Of a DNA stretch of 37,286 nucleotides, positions 19,290 to 27,985 are shown piece after piece. The translations under genes were made by a program, and so were the position numbers. How positions within the stretch are numbered: the stretch's first letter is position 1; each line of letters begins with the position of its first letter. Source of the DNA: Akkermansiaceae bacterium UBA2367 (GTDB taxonomy: Bacteria; Verrucomicrobiota; Verrucomicrobiia; Verrucomicrobiales; DEV007); contig DDTJ01000063.1 in assembly GCA_002344525.1 (NCBI GenBank), positions 1-37,286 on the forward strand, given 5' to 3'. The notes beneath the pieces were generated by a model that worked only from the letters and a program-made list of their open reading frames with translations, did not search any database and had not been told where the DNA came from.

Positions 19290-20732
19290 ATGTTGAGCAA
19301 TCATAATTGGGTGGATTTTTCGGGGAGGCATGTCGCTCCGGGCGGATCAGTCAATCGGATGCATCACCATCCGGGGCTGGACTGGATGGCCCCGCTCGCG
19401 GAGACGAACGAGATGATGGCGACGCCGCAGGAGGCGCTGCTGATCGGGCGGGCCGACCAACACCGCCTCGGGGAGATGCTGATGCCGCATGTGCTGGGCC
19501 GTCTCCTCCATTTCTCGAAGATCCGCTGCGCGGGCTTGGTCTCGGCGGACTTCACCGATTGCGGCGGCCATGTGGTGCGGAGCTATGGCGAATGCGCGAA
19601 GGAGATGCGCGGGGCGGGTCTGCGGCTGGTGCATTTCGGCGGGGATGCCCTCGCGCTGGATCTCGTCGAGGGATACCGCGAGGCGGCGGGCGAGGAGGAG
19701 GCGGAGTGTTTCGAGGGCCTCGTGGGGATCAGCGGGCGGGCGGAGCTGTTGCGCTATCTGCGCCGTCGCACGGGGCAAGGCTCGGAGTTCGCCTATGTCC
19801 TCGATTCTGCGGAGGAGTTCGCGGGCTGCGTGTCGGGTTTCCATGCGGTGGGCCTCTCCGAGCCGTGGCGGCTGGGGGCGGCGGCGAAGGAGCGTCTCGT
19901 CGGCATCCTGCGCCGGGCGCAGTTCGTCGGGGTGCGCGACCGGAACGGGGCGGAGTTCCTCGAAGGCGAGGGCGTCAGGGTGGAGCGGATGCCCTGCGCC
20001 CTGACGGTGCTGCCGCAGGTCTGCGCCCGTCCGCTGCGCGAAGCCCGCGACCGGGAGTCGCTGGAGTCGGTGCGGAGGCGTTTCCCGAACGGATGGATCG
20101 CGGTCGAGACGGGGGGCGTGCGTGAGCGCGACGCGGGCCGCCTCGCCGCGGCGTTGCAGGAGGTGAGCGAGCGGACGGGGCTGGGCATGGTTTTTTTCGA
20201 GGCGAACGGGTTGGCGGGAGGGGGCAGACGCCGTCTCCGGCGCTGGGTCGAGGCTTTTCCCGAGTGGCAGGCGATGGAGTTCGGCTCCGTCAATCTCTGG
20301 GAGACGGCCTCTCTGCTGCTCCATTCGCGGCTCTATTGCGGGAGCGATCTCGGGGCGCGGACGATCTGCATGTCGGGCGGAGTGGGGCGCATCCATGTGC
20401 CGACGGGGACGGCGGAGACGCGCTCGTATTGCGATCTGTGGGAGCATGGGGACGTGCCCGTCGAGTTCGCCGAGGATGGGGATTGGAGCGAGGCGCTCGT
20501 CGGGGCGCTCGCCGTGGGCTTCCCGCTGCTGCAAAAGCATTCGGCTTGGCTGCACGCCCGCTACCAGGAGTCGCTGGACCGTTTCTGTCGGAGCACTGGC
20601 ATCGAGGCCCGGCTGGTCGCCGCGACGGATCACGAGCGGGCCGCGCGGCGGAGGCGAGAATTCCAGGAGGGATGGCTGGAGGAGGTGGCCGGTAGCCGTC
20701 GAAAGGGGGGCGTCGTCGTCCGGTCGTTCTGA
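19290..20732 (+). CDS. Polysaccharide pyruvyl transferase-like protein
   Basis: A 480-residue protein. The segment AQFVGVRDRNGAEFLEGEGV (about 205-225) matches the fold-defining part of the polysaccharide pyruvyl transferase/CsaB family, where it reads like VRDxxSAxxL, and a later CGSDLGARTICMSGG stretch fits the C-terminal nucleotide-binding half of this GT-B-like fold. Known members add ketal pyruvate to envelope polysaccharides. The N-terminal 60 residues, rich in His and Asn, do not resemble the family. The start at 19290 is uncertain: ATGs at 19239, 19245 and 19359 are in frame, and the promoter position argues against the two upstream ones. No glycan gene cluster surrounds it. Confidence 0.55.
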   Translation: MLSNHNWVDFSGRHVAPGGSVNRMHHHPGLDWMAPLAETNEMMATPQEALLIGRADQHRLGEMLMPHVLGRLLHFSKIRCAGLVSADFTDCGGHVVRSYGECAKEMRGAGLRLVHFGGDALALDLVEGYREAAGEEEAECFEGLVGISGRAELLRYLRRRTGQGSEFAYVLDSAEEFAGCVSGFHAVGLSEPWRLGAAAKERLVGILRRAQFVGVRDRNGAEFLEGEGVRVERMPCALTVLPQVCARPLREARDRESLESVRRRFPNGWIAVETGGVRERDAGRLAAALQEVSERTGLGMVFFEANGLAGGGRRRLRRWVEAFPEWQAMEFGSVNLWETASLLLHSRLYCGSDLGARTICMSGGVGRIHVPTGTAETRSYCDLWEHGDVPVEFAEDGDWSEALVGALAVGFPLLQKHSAWLHARYQESLDRFCRSTGIEARLVAATDHERAARRRREFQEGWLEEVAGSRRKGGVVVRSF

Positions 20733-20852
20733 GCGGAGGTCGGCGGAGGCCATCCGGCGAGTCCGACCTTGCCCTTCGGGCGGCAGGCTATATTTTCGAG
20801 TCAATCAAGCCTCCGGCCCCGTGCGGCGGGGCGGAGGCGTGCTCTATTCTCC

Positions 20853-22163
20853 ATGCGACGCTATTGGACCATTTCGCTCTCCATCGGCGGCGGCGCGGCC
20901 GCCGTGGCGCTGGCCTTGCTCTGGACGGGAGCCTTCGAGGCCGCGTCGGAGTGGCTCTGGAGGCTCTGGGTCGCGCGGGGATGGGCGGAGGAGGGGGGGG
21001 CGATGTGGCTCCGTCCGGTGGAAATCCTCACGGTCTGTTTGGCTGGATTCGGGGTGGCTTGGGGGATCGTCGAGGCGACCCGGATCTGGCAGAAGGCGTT
21101 CGTCGCGGCGCTCGCGATGGCGGCGGCGGCCCTGCTCGCGCCAGCCTTGGCACTCTACGGTTTGCGTTTCGATCCTTTCGCCACGTTGGCGGCGGCGGCT
21201 TTGGCGGCGGCGGGTGGTTTTTTCTTCGCTCGGACGGAGGAGGGGCGGCGCAAGCGGCTCCTTGAGGACGCCCTCGGACTGCGGGTTTCGGCGTCGGTGT
21301 TCGCCGAATTGCTGGAAGCGCCCCCCCGCGATCCGGGAATGACCGGGACGGCGCGGGAGGTCACGACGCTCGTCTGCCGTCTGTTCCCGCCGGAGGGGGC
21401 CAAGGCGTCCGAGAGCCCCGTCGATCTGATGAAAGTGGGGAGCCTCTTCGCCCGCAGCGTCTCGGCCTTCCTCGTGGCGCGGGGTGCCTATGTCGAGGAG
21501 GTGGGGCCGGAGCGGGTGCGGGCCTCCTTCGGAATGCTGCGCGACGAGGAGGACCACGCGGAGCGGGCCTGCCGCGCCGCGCTCGATTTGCGGGGGCGGC
21601 TGAAAGGGCTCGCCAAGGAATGCGAGTCGCGCTGGTTCCTCCCGCTGCGCGGCGGGATCGGGATCGGCTCGGGGACGATGGCGGTGGGGCTTTGCGGAAC
21701 GCCGGGCCGCCATTTCCTCGCCGGACTCGGAGGCGAGGCGGATTTCGCCGACCGTCTCGCCCTCGCCAACGCGCGTTTCGGATCGGACGTGCTCATCGGG
21801 CCGGGCGTCTACCGGCTTGTCCGGGAGCGCTTCGAGGTGCGGCCTCTGGAGATGCTCTACGATCCCATGGCGCAGGCTCTCGCCGAGATCTACGAGCTGC
21901 TCGCCCCGGCGGAGTCCTTCGCCGAGGGCGAGAAAAGCCGCCGGGACTGCTTCTGGCGCGGGGTCGTCCATCTGCGGGCGGGGGATTGCGAGGCGGCCTT
22001 GGAGCAATTCAGCCGGGCGAGGGTTCCGGGCGGGGAGGACGCGCCGCTGGCCTATCTGACCGGGTGCGCCCAAGAGGGGCTCGGTCGGCCGGAGTCGCGC
22101 CCCTCGCGGCTCCTTCGCGAATTCACCGAGGAGGGCCACGCCCGCCTCGCGCAACGACTCTGA
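20853..22163 (+). CDS. Membrane protein with degenerate class III nucleotide cyclase domain
   Basis: A 436-residue protein with three or four N-terminal hydrophobic segments (about 8-25, 55-75, 85-105, 108-125) and a C-terminal region shaped like a class III adenylate/guanylate cyclase: VTTLVCRLFPPE, VEEVGPERVRASFG, LRGGIGIGSGTMAVGLCG and a later IYELLAPAE. In active cyclases the first motif reads LFADIxGFT and the second KxxGDAxLAxFG; here the two metal-binding aspartates are replaced by Cys and Pro, so catalysis is unlikely. A TPR-like tail (FWRGVVHLRAGDCEAALEQF) follows. Possibly a nucleotide sensor or structural scaffold. It precedes recR by 27 bases. Confidence 0.7.
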   Translation: MRRYWTISLSIGGGAAAVALALLWTGAFEAASEWLWRLWVARGWAEEGGAMWLRPVEILTVCLAGFGVAWGIVEATRIWQKAFVAALAMAAAALLAPALALYGLRFDPFATLAAAALAAAGGFFFARTEEGRRKRLLEDALGLRVSASVFAELLEAPPRDPGMTGTAREVTTLVCRLFPPEGAKASESPVDLMKVGSLFARSVSAFLVARGAYVEEVGPERVRASFGMLRDEEDHAERACRAALDLRGRLKGLAKECESRWFLPLRGGIGIGSGTMAVGLCGTPGRHFLAGLGGEADFADRLALANARFGSDVLIGPGVYRLVRERFEVRPLEMLYDPMAQALAEIYELLAPAESFAEGEKSRRDCFWRGVVHLRAGDCEAALEQFSRARVPGGEDAPLAYLTGCAQEGLGRPESRPSRLLREFTEEGHARLAQRL

Positions 22164-22190
22164 TTACCCCCGGACCGACCGATTCCCCCT

Positions 22191-22802
22191 ATGGCGAGCG
22201 TGGACTATCCCGAACCGGTGCGAAACCTGATCTCGCAACTGAAGCAGCTTCCGGGCATCGGTCCGAAGAGCGCGGAGCGCATCGCCGTCTGGCTGGTGCA
22301 GCGTGGTCCGGACGCCTCGCTGCCATTCTCTGACTCGCTCGCTGCGGCGGCGAGGGAGGTGACCGAGTGCGGGGTCTGCGGCTTTTTCGCGACGGTGGAG
22401 CGGGGCTGCGCCATTTGCGACAGCCTCCAGCGCGAGGGCGACTTGCTCTGCATCGTGGAGCAGCCCACCGACATCCTGCCGCTGGAGCGCTCCGGCGCCT
22501 TTCGCGGGCACTACCATTCGCTGCGGGGGCGCATCTCCCCCCTCGACGATGTGGGGCCGGAGGATCTCCGCGTCGGCGAACTGGTGCGGCGGGTCGGGGA
22601 GGGGAGTTTTTCGGAAGTGATCCTCGCCCTGAGTTCCGACGTGGAGGGGGAGGCGACCTGCCATTTCCTCGCCGAGCTGCTCGGGGCCTTTCCGGGGCTG
22701 CGCGTCTCGCGCCTCGCGCAAGGGCTGCCGGCGGGCGGGGGCCTCAACAGCGCCGACGAGCTGACCCTGCTGCGAGCTTTGCAGGGGCGGGTCGGGGTGT
22801 GA
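22191..22802 (+). CDS. recR: Recombination protein RecR
   Basis: Works with RecF/RecO to load RecA at single-strand gaps. The 203-residue product has the N-terminal helix-hairpin-helix LKQLPGIGPKSAERIA, a four-cysteine zinc finger (CGVCGFF...CAIC), and the Toprim domain beginning LLCIVEQPTDILPLE. Length is typical (about 200). It is the last gene of a plus-strand stretch and has no dnaX or YbaB neighbour here. Confidence 0.95.
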   Translation: MASVDYPEPVRNLISQLKQLPGIGPKSAERIAVWLVQRGPDASLPFSDSLAAAAREVTECGVCGFFATVERGCAICDSLQREGDLLCIVEQPTDILPLERSGAFRGHYHSLRGRISPLDDVGPEDLRVGELVRRVGEGSFSEVILALSSDVEGEATCHFLAELLGAFPGLRVSRLAQGLPAGGGLNSADELTLLRALQGRVGV

Positions 22803-22805
22803 GTG

Positions 22806-22866
22806 CGAATGCGGGTGCCACCTGCGGGAAGTTCACCGCGCCGCCGCTATCTCGGCGAGGCGGTGC
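22806..22866. repeat. Copy A of a TTCACCGCGCCGCC repeat
   Basis: The core starting TTCACCGCGCCGCC and ending CTCGGCGA matches 26526-26552 at all but a few positions, and the flanks align more loosely over about 55 bases. Here it is intergenic after recR; the other copy overlaps the 3' end of the PDZ protein gene. On the minus strand both could encode similar LAE/FAE-x-x-A-A-R C-termini. Confidence 0.45.
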
Positions 22867-22875
22867 CGTAAGAGT

Positions 22876-23367
22876 TTATTCTCCCGCCATCGCAAGAACC
22901 TGTCTTTCAAGCCCCCGCGAAATGAAGAACCCCGCTTCGTCGCGCAGCCTCGTCATTTCCATTTTTAACGACGCGATGGATTCTGATCGCTTGGCGGAGA
23001 GCAACACGCCGAGCACACCGATTGCCCGGATGCCAAGGGCTTCCACACGTCGACGGCCATCCCTCTCGTCCATCAGCACCCGATCCGCCGAAATCGCAAG
23101 GGCGAGTCGCAGGGTTTCCGTCTCGCCGGGATCAAGCCCCTGCAATTCGTGGGGATTCGGAACCCCGCCCGGAAGTGGCTTCTCCACAAGCCATCCTTCG
23201 CCAACCGCCATGCCAAGCACTAGCCGCGCGGCTTCGTCAGGAAGAACCGGCAGTTCGCGCGATACGGCTGTCGGTATGAGTATCTTGGTGAATTGCTCGC
23301 GCAACAGATCCAAGCGTCCGATGAGCGCCAAGTTCGACAAGGCGGAGGAGTCACTCACCACGAGCAT
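22876..23367 (-). CDS. PIN-domain toxin, DUF3368 family
   Basis: A 163-residue protein beginning MLVVSDSSALSNLALIG, the DUF3368/COG2405 N-terminus with its PIN aspartate (DSS), followed by LDPGETETLRLAL and VLMDERDGRRRVEALGIRAIGVLGVL, which supply the other acidic PIN residues. PIN toxins are metal-dependent ribonucleases, often against tRNA or rRNA. The start at 23367 overlaps the antitoxin's end by 17 bases, the usual coupling. The frame extends upstream but that part is antitoxin sequence in another frame. Confidence 0.85.
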   Translation of the reverse strand: MLVVSDSSALSNLALIGRLDLLREQFTKILIPTAVSRELPVLPDEAARLVLGMAVGEGWLVEKPLPGGVPNPHELQGLDPGETETLRLALAISADRVLMDERDGRRRVEALGIRAIGVLGVLLSAKRSESIASLKMEMTRLRDEAGFFISRGLERQVLAMAGE

Positions 23368-23605
23368 AGGCGAGGTCCGAGGCGAGTTCCTCCTCCGTGT
23401 AATGGCGCGGGATGCCCCGTTCACCGACCTCCTTGCCGAAATCCATCCTCGAAAGGCCCGCAAGCTCAGCCGCCTTGCCGAGACTCAGCAAATCGCGCAG
23501 GTAGAGCGAGCACGCGATCTCCAAGCGCAAGTATCTCTCCCGCTCGGATTCGGGCACCGGGATAGCCGCCAGAACCTCCTCCGGGATGTCGAGAGTCATG
23601 CTCAT
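23351..23605 (-). CDS. UPF0175-family antitoxin
   Basis: An 84-residue protein of the UPF0175 (COG2886) type: short N-terminal strand TLDIPEEVL, a KAAELAGLSRMDF segment like the family's helix-turn-helix, and an EEELASDLAYARGE tail. UPF0175 proteins are standard partners of DUF3368 toxins, acting as toxin inhibitor and autorepressor. A second ATG two codons in is equally possible. The promoter is about 10 bases upstream. Confidence 0.85.
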   Translation of the reverse strand: MSMTLDIPEEVLAAIPVPESERERYLRLEIACSLYLRDLLSLGKAAELAGLSRMDFGKEVGERGIPRHYTEEELASDLAYARGE

Positions 23606-23611
23606 TGCTGG

Positions 23612-23640
23612 AACCTATGCCTCCGCCGCACCACCGTCAA
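23612..23640 (-). promoter_or_regulatory. Promoter of the toxin-antitoxin pair
   Basis: On the minus strand TTGACG (23640 to 23635) and TAGGTT (23617 to 23612) are spaced by 17 bases just ahead of the antitoxin start. A transcript from it would have little or no leader. Confidence 0.5.
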
Positions 23641-23663
23641 GCACACGGGCGCGTTGAGTCTCA

Positions 23664-23720
23664 CCGAGGTCGATGACCTTGGCTACAGATCCCCCGAAGG
23701 GAGCGCCAGCGTTGTAGCCG
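23664..23720. repeat. Palindromic repeat (GAGGTCGATGACC family), copy 2
   Basis: GAGGTCGATGACCT and a nearby CTACA recur as at 481-534, and TGTAG follows about 40 bases later, so both halves of the palindrome are conserved. It sits in the 255-base spacer between the toxin-antitoxin pair and the large secreted heme protein. Confidence 0.55.
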
Positions 23721-23860
23721 CGCTCAGTGGGCGCGGACCGGACGGCCAAACGATGCCCGACCGTGCCCGCCACTCCACCTGTCCATCCCCTCATCGCGGG
23801 ACCGGTCTTTTCGTTTTCGGGGATGGTTCGGCGACGTGTTCCTGTGTAGGATGCCGCCCT

Positions 23861-26452
23861 ATGGTGAGATCATTCCCCGCTTCCTGGTTCGCACTGGCCG
23901 CCGCCGTGCTGACCGGCTCCTCCGCCCTGGCCCTCGACGCCGAGCCCACCCTCTTCGAGCCCACGGGCAGCATCCCCTATCTTCCGGTCGAGGAAAGCTT
24001 GGAGCGCTTCCGCCTGCCCGAGGGCTACCGCCTTGAACCGGTCGTCACGGAGCCTCTGGTGGCGCAGCCGGTGATCTGCGTCTTCGACGGGAACGGTCGC
24101 ATGTATGTGGCCCAGATGCGCACCTACATGCTCGACGCCGATGGCACGGGCGAAGACGACCGAGTCAGCCAAGTCTCGCTGCACGAGGACACGGACGGCG
24201 ACGGCGTCTTCGACCGCCACACGGTCTTCGCGGACCATCTGCTGCTGCCCCGCATGGTGCTGCCGCTGGACGACAGGGTGCTGATCCAGGAAACCCACAC
24301 GAACGACATCCACGCCTATCGCGACACGGACGGCGACGGGGTGGCGGATGAAAAAACGCTCTGGTACGAAGGCGGCCCGCGCGGCGGCAACATGGAGCAC
24401 CAAGCCAGCGGCCTGATCTGGGGTTTGGACAACTGGATCTACATGGCCAGCAACAGCTACCGCCTGCGCCACCAACCCGACGGGCTGGCCGTCAAGGAAA
24501 GCATCCCCGGGAACGGCGGGCAGTGGGGGCTCTGTCAGGACGACCGGGGCAAGCCTTGGTTCGTCAACGCCGGTGGCGAGATCGGCCCGCTCAACTTCCA
24601 GCAGCACATCCTCTACGGAGGGCTCAACCTGCCCAACCAGTTCCCCATCGACTACCGCGAGGTGTTCCCGCTGGTGGGTCTGCCCGACGTGCAGAGCGGC
24701 GTAGGCCGCTTCCGTCCCGATAACGGTACGTTGAACCACTTCACCGCCACCTGCGGCCAGGAGATTTTCCGGGGCGACCGGCTGCCCGAGGACTTGCGCG
24801 GCGACCTGCTCTTTTCCGAACCTGTGGGCCGGCTCATTCGCCGCAGCAAGGTGGAGGTTCGCGACGGCGTCACCTACCTGAGCAACGCCCATCCCGGCAG
24901 CGAATTCATCCGCTCCACCGACCCGAACTTCCGCGTCGTCAACATGGCCAACGGCCCTGACGGCTGCCTCTACCTCGTGGACATGTGCCATGGCATCATC
25001 CAGCAGGCCAACTGGACCCGCCCCGGCTCCTACCTGCGTGGCAAGATCGATGAATATGGCCTCGACAAGAATGTGGGCAAAGGCCGCATCTACCGCCTCG
25101 TCCACCGGGACTTCGAGCCGGATACCCGGATCCCCAAAATGCTGGACCAGAGCGCCGCCGAGCTGGTCGTCCATCTGGAGCACCCCAACGGCTGGCGTCG
25201 CGACACCGCGCAAAAGCTGCTCGTGCTGCGCCGCGATGCCTCCGTCGTTCCCGCGCTGGAGACGCTCTCCATCGGCAGCGGGTTCCCCTTGGCCCGCCTC
25301 CACGCCCTGTGGACCTTGGAGGGTTTGGGGGCGCTCCGGGCGGAGCTGGTTCGGAAAGCCCTCGCCGATGCCGATCCTGCCGTGCGCGAGGCCGCGATCC
25401 GGGCGGGCGAGAGCCTGATCCAAGCCGGCGACGACACCCTCCCCGCCGTCCTCGCCGGCATGGCCGGGGACGCCGAGCCCTCCGTCGCCATCCAGGCCCT
25501 GCTCAGCGCGAAGCGGCTGAACCTGCCCGGGCACCGCCAGCTCATCGAATCCACCTCCAAAGCCACTGGCAGCGAGGGCCTGAGAACCTTCGCCCATTCC
25601 ATGCTGCATGGCGGGGCGCAAGCGCCGGCCAAGCTCTCCGTCGCGCAACTGGAGCAATACCGTCGTGGCCAAAGCATCTACGAGACGCTGTGCTTCGCCT
25701 GCCACGGAGCCGACGGACGTGGGATGCAGTTGCCCGGCGGCGACGGCACCATCATCTTGGCGCCCTCCTTCATCGGATCTGAAATCCTGACGAGACACCG
25801 CGAACTCGCCACCCGCGTCGTGCTGCATGGGCTCACCGGCCCGGTCAACGGCAAGACCTACCCCGGCGAGATGGTGGCGATGAAATCCAACGACGACGCC
25901 TGGGTCGCCGACGTGCTTTCCTACGTGCGCAACAGCTTCGGCAACCAGCTCGGCTTCGTCAGCGAGAGGGAAGTCGCCGATGTCCGCGCCCGCACCGGGG
26001 GCCGCGAGACGCCTTGGACCTACGACGAGCTCATGCTCAGCGTGCCCCCGACCTTGGGCGGCAAGACGCATTGGAAGCTCACCGCCAGCCATGGGGAAAA
26101 GGATCTCGGGCGTGCCATCGATGGAGATCCCGGCACCCGCTACACCACTGGGCGGAGCATGGAGCCGGGCATGTGGGTGCAGGTCGCCCTGCCCCAGCCC
26201 CAACTCCTCATCGGCATGATCCTCGACTCCACCCAATCGGCGGGTGACTACCCGCGCGGCTACCTCGTGGAAGGGTCGCTGGACGGCGAAACTTGGAAAG
26301 AGGCCGCCCAAGGCCAAGGCTCCACCCCGAAACTGGAACTCGAATTCCCCGCCCAAGAGGTCCGGTTCGTCCGCATCACCCAGACAGGTCGGCACGGCCT
26401 CTACTGGAGCATCCACGAACTCGACCTCCTCGCCCCGCCCGAGGTTCCGTGA
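23861..26452 (+). CDS. Large secreted PVC-type heme-binding protein (beta-propeller, HEAT, cytochrome c, discoidin)
   Basis: An 863-residue protein with a signal peptide (about 1-25). Domains in order: a beta-propeller region like the Verrucomicrobia/Planctomycetes membrane-bound dehydrogenase family (EGYRLEPVVTEPLVAQPV, calcium-binding-like DTDGDGVFD and DTDGDGVADE, GPDGCLYLVDMCHGIIQ), HEAT-like helical repeats (about 430-590), a cytochrome c domain with CFACH at 611-615, and a C-terminal discoidin/F5-8-like domain (about 730-860) that may bind sugars. Such proteins are abundant in this phylum and thought to act in periplasmic redox turnover of carbohydrates; the substrate is unknown. This protein is the best taxonomic marker in the window. 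Confidence 0.9.
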   Translation: MVRSFPASWFALAAAVLTGSSALALDAEPTLFEPTGSIPYLPVEESLERFRLPEGYRLEPVVTEPLVAQPVICVFDGNGRMYVAQMRTYMLDADGTGEDDRVSQVSLHEDTDGDGVFDRHTVFADHLLLPRMVLPLDDRVLIQETHTNDIHAYRDTDGDGVADEKTLWYEGGPRGGNMEHQASGLIWGLDNWIYMASNSYRLRHQPDGLAVKESIPGNGGQWGLCQDDRGKPWFVNAGGEIGPLNFQQHILYGGLNLPNQFPIDYREVFPLVGLPDVQSGVGRFRPDNGTLNHFTATCGQEIFRGDRLPEDLRGDLLFSEPVGRLIRRSKVEVRDGVTYLSNAHPGSEFIRSTDPNFRVVNMANGPDGCLYLVDMCHGIIQQANWTRPGSYLRGKIDEYGLDKNVGKGRIYRLVHRDFEPDTRIPKMLDQSAAELVVHLEHPNGWRRDTAQKLLVLRRDASVVPALETLSIGSGFPLARLHALWTLEGLGALRAELVRKALADADPAVREAAIRAGESLIQAGDDTLPAVLAGMAGDAEPSVAIQALLSAKRLNLPGHRQLIESTSKATGSEGLRTFAHSMLHGGAQAPAKLSVAQLEQYRRGQSIYETLCFACHGADGRGMQLPGGDGTIILAPSFIGSEILTRHRELATRVVLHGLTGPVNGKTYPGEMVAMKSNDDAWVADVLSYVRNSFGNQLGFVSEREVADVRARTGGRETPWTYDELMLSVPPTLGGKTHWKLTASHGEKDLGRAIDGDPGTRYTTGRSMEPGMWVQVALPQPQLLIGMILDSTQSAGDYPRGYLVEGSLDGETWKEAAQGQGSTPKLELEFPAQEVRFVRITQTGRHGLYWSIHELDLLAPPEVP

Positions 26453-26498
26453 ATCCGAGCGCTTCGCCCTTTTGCGGAGGTGGCTCGGGATGCGATTA

Positions 26499-26560
26499 CG
26501 AACGCGGCTCCGCCACCTTCCGGAACATTCACCGCGCCGCCACCATCTCGGCGAAGCGCG
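26499..26560. repeat. Copy B of the TTCACCGCGCCGCC repeat
   Basis: Matches 22806-22866, most strongly over the TTCACCGCGCCGCC core. It overlaps the last ten codons and stop of the PDZ protein gene on the minus strand, so copy A may be a stray remnant of this gene's 3' end. Confidence 0.45.
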
Positions 26561-27443
26561 GCGTCATGGTGAGGGTCTCTTCGGAGAGGCCGCGCAGCAC
26601 GCGCACCGTGGTCTCCGCGCCGACGGGGAGGTTCTGGATCGTCTCGATGAGGTCGTCGACCGATTCGATCTCGGCCCCGTCCAAGGCGAGGACGACGTCC
26701 CCGGGCCGGAAGCCGGCATCTTTGGCGGGGGAGTCCGCCGCCACCTCGATCACTTCGGGGGTGGATGATTCGCCGTGGACGACGAGGCCGACCCAGACGG
26801 GACCCGAGCGCTGGTGGCGCTTCACGTCTTCGACGAGCTTGCGCACCCGCGCGGCGGGCACGGCGTAGACCTCGTCGTCCGCCTCGGGGCGGCGGCAGAC
26901 GAGGAGGCCGATCAATTCGCCACCCTCGCCGAGGAGCGGGGTCCCGGCGAGGCAGTGGGGACCCGTTTCGGAGACTCGCAGACGGAGGAGGGGGTGGGGG
27001 AAGCGTTCGCCTCGATAGGACCAGTCCTTGCCGGCCACGGCGGTGCGGCAGGCCGACTTTCCTGAGACGCATTCGGCTTTGGCCCCGGCCTTGGGCGAGG
27101 CGGCGGCGGAGAGGGGGACGGGCTGGACCGGGCCGAGGCCGGAGGAGGTCTCAAGCAGGCAGAGACGCTGCGCGGAGTCGAAATGGAGGAGGCGGCCCTC
27201 CGTGGTGCCCTCCGGCCCCCGCAGGGTGGTGGAGCGGAGATCGCGGGTCTCGACCGAGGCGGGGACGACGCTGACGAACCAGCTCCCTTTCTCCACGCAG
27301 ACGCCGGGGCTTTCCGCTCCGCCGGGCCAAAGCACCGTGACCGGGGTGGCCGGCTCGGCGAGGAGCAGGGTAGTGGCGGCGGACCCGAGCGCCAGCAGCG
27401 CGAACGGTAGCGGAATCGCGGGTCTCATGGCAAGGACGGTCAA
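26529..27443 (-). CDS. Exported PDZ-domain protein (degenerate HtrA-like)
   Basis: A 304-residue protein with a signal-like hydrophobic N-terminus (about 10-30), a middle region reminiscent of a trypsin-fold domain (LRGPEGTTEGRLLHFD, GTPLLGEGGELIGLLV) but without a recognisable GNSGG serine site, and a C-terminal PDZ domain (about 215-300: PEVIEVAADSPAKDAGFRPGDVVLALDG). It is probably a non-catalytic relative of HtrA/DegS that senses or scaffolds envelope proteins. Its ATG overlaps the stop of the upstream membrane-protein gene (ATGA), so the two are co-translated within the sigma factor operon. Confidence 0.75.
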   Translation of the reverse strand: MTVLAMRPAIPLPFALLALGSAATTLLLAEPATPVTVLWPGGAESPGVCVEKGSWFVSVVPASVETRDLRSTTLRGPEGTTEGRLLHFDSAQRLCLLETSSGLGPVQPVPLSAAASPKAGAKAECVSGKSACRTAVAGKDWSYRGERFPHPLLRLRVSETGPHCLAGTPLLGEGGELIGLLVCRRPEADDEVYAVPAARVRKLVEDVKRHQRSGPVWVGLVVHGESSTPEVIEVAADSPAKDAGFRPGDVVLALDGAEIESVDDLIETIQNLPVGAETTVRVLRGLSEETLTMTPRFAEMVAAR

Positions 27444-27913
27444 AGTTCGCGGAGGCCGCCCCGGACGCTCGCGGGCACGAGCGAACCGCCGGGCGAGGGC
27501 TGGCCGACGAAACCGGTGGCGTGGACGGGTTGCCGGGGGAGCTGCAAGTGGATCTCGTCTTCGGCGGCCTCGACCGACGGCACGATTTCCGCTCCACCCA
27601 AGTCCGCCACGGGGGCCGCGACATAAGTCTCCGGGGCGGGGCGATTCGGGGAGGCGGTGGCGAAATAGAGGCCCGCGCCGACGGCGGCGGCGGCCATGGC
27701 ACCGACGGGGACGAAGCGCTTCGCGCCACCGCTTTCCTCAAGCCACATCGCGACCCGTTCGAAGAGCAGGTCGCGGGCGGAAAGGCGCAGCATCTCGGAG
27801 CGTTGGCGCTCCTTGAACTCGTCGAGGAAGGACGCGTAATACGCCTCGCCGGGGGATTCGTATCGTTTCAGGCGGATCAATCGCTGCGCTTCTTCGGGAT
27901 CGTTCATCGGCAT
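27440..27913 (-). CDS. Single-pass membrane protein, candidate anti-sigma factor
   Basis: A 157-residue protein: a charged cytoplasmic N-terminus (about 1-65, ESPGEAYYASFLDEFKERQRSEMLRLSARDLLFERV), one membrane helix (about 68-86), then a proline-rich external part. It sits directly after an ECF sigma factor gene and overlaps a PDZ protein gene, the classic layout of an anti-sigma factor with its envelope partner. No zinc-binding HxxxCxxC motif of ZAS anti-sigmas is visible, so the assignment is by context only. Confidence 0.6.
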   Translation of the reverse strand: MPMNDPEEAQRLIRLKRYESPGEAYYASFLDEFKERQRSEMLRLSARDLLFERVAMWLEESGGAKRFVPVGAMAAAAVGAGLYFATASPNRPAPETYVAAPVADLGGAEIVPSVEAAEDEIHLQLPRQPVHATGFVGQPSPGGSLVPASVRGGLREL

Positions 27914-27985
27914 TTTCAGGGAACTCGTTAATTAACGGGACGGACGCGGGTTTTTCAATCCCGATCTCGTCGCGATCCCGTCGGG

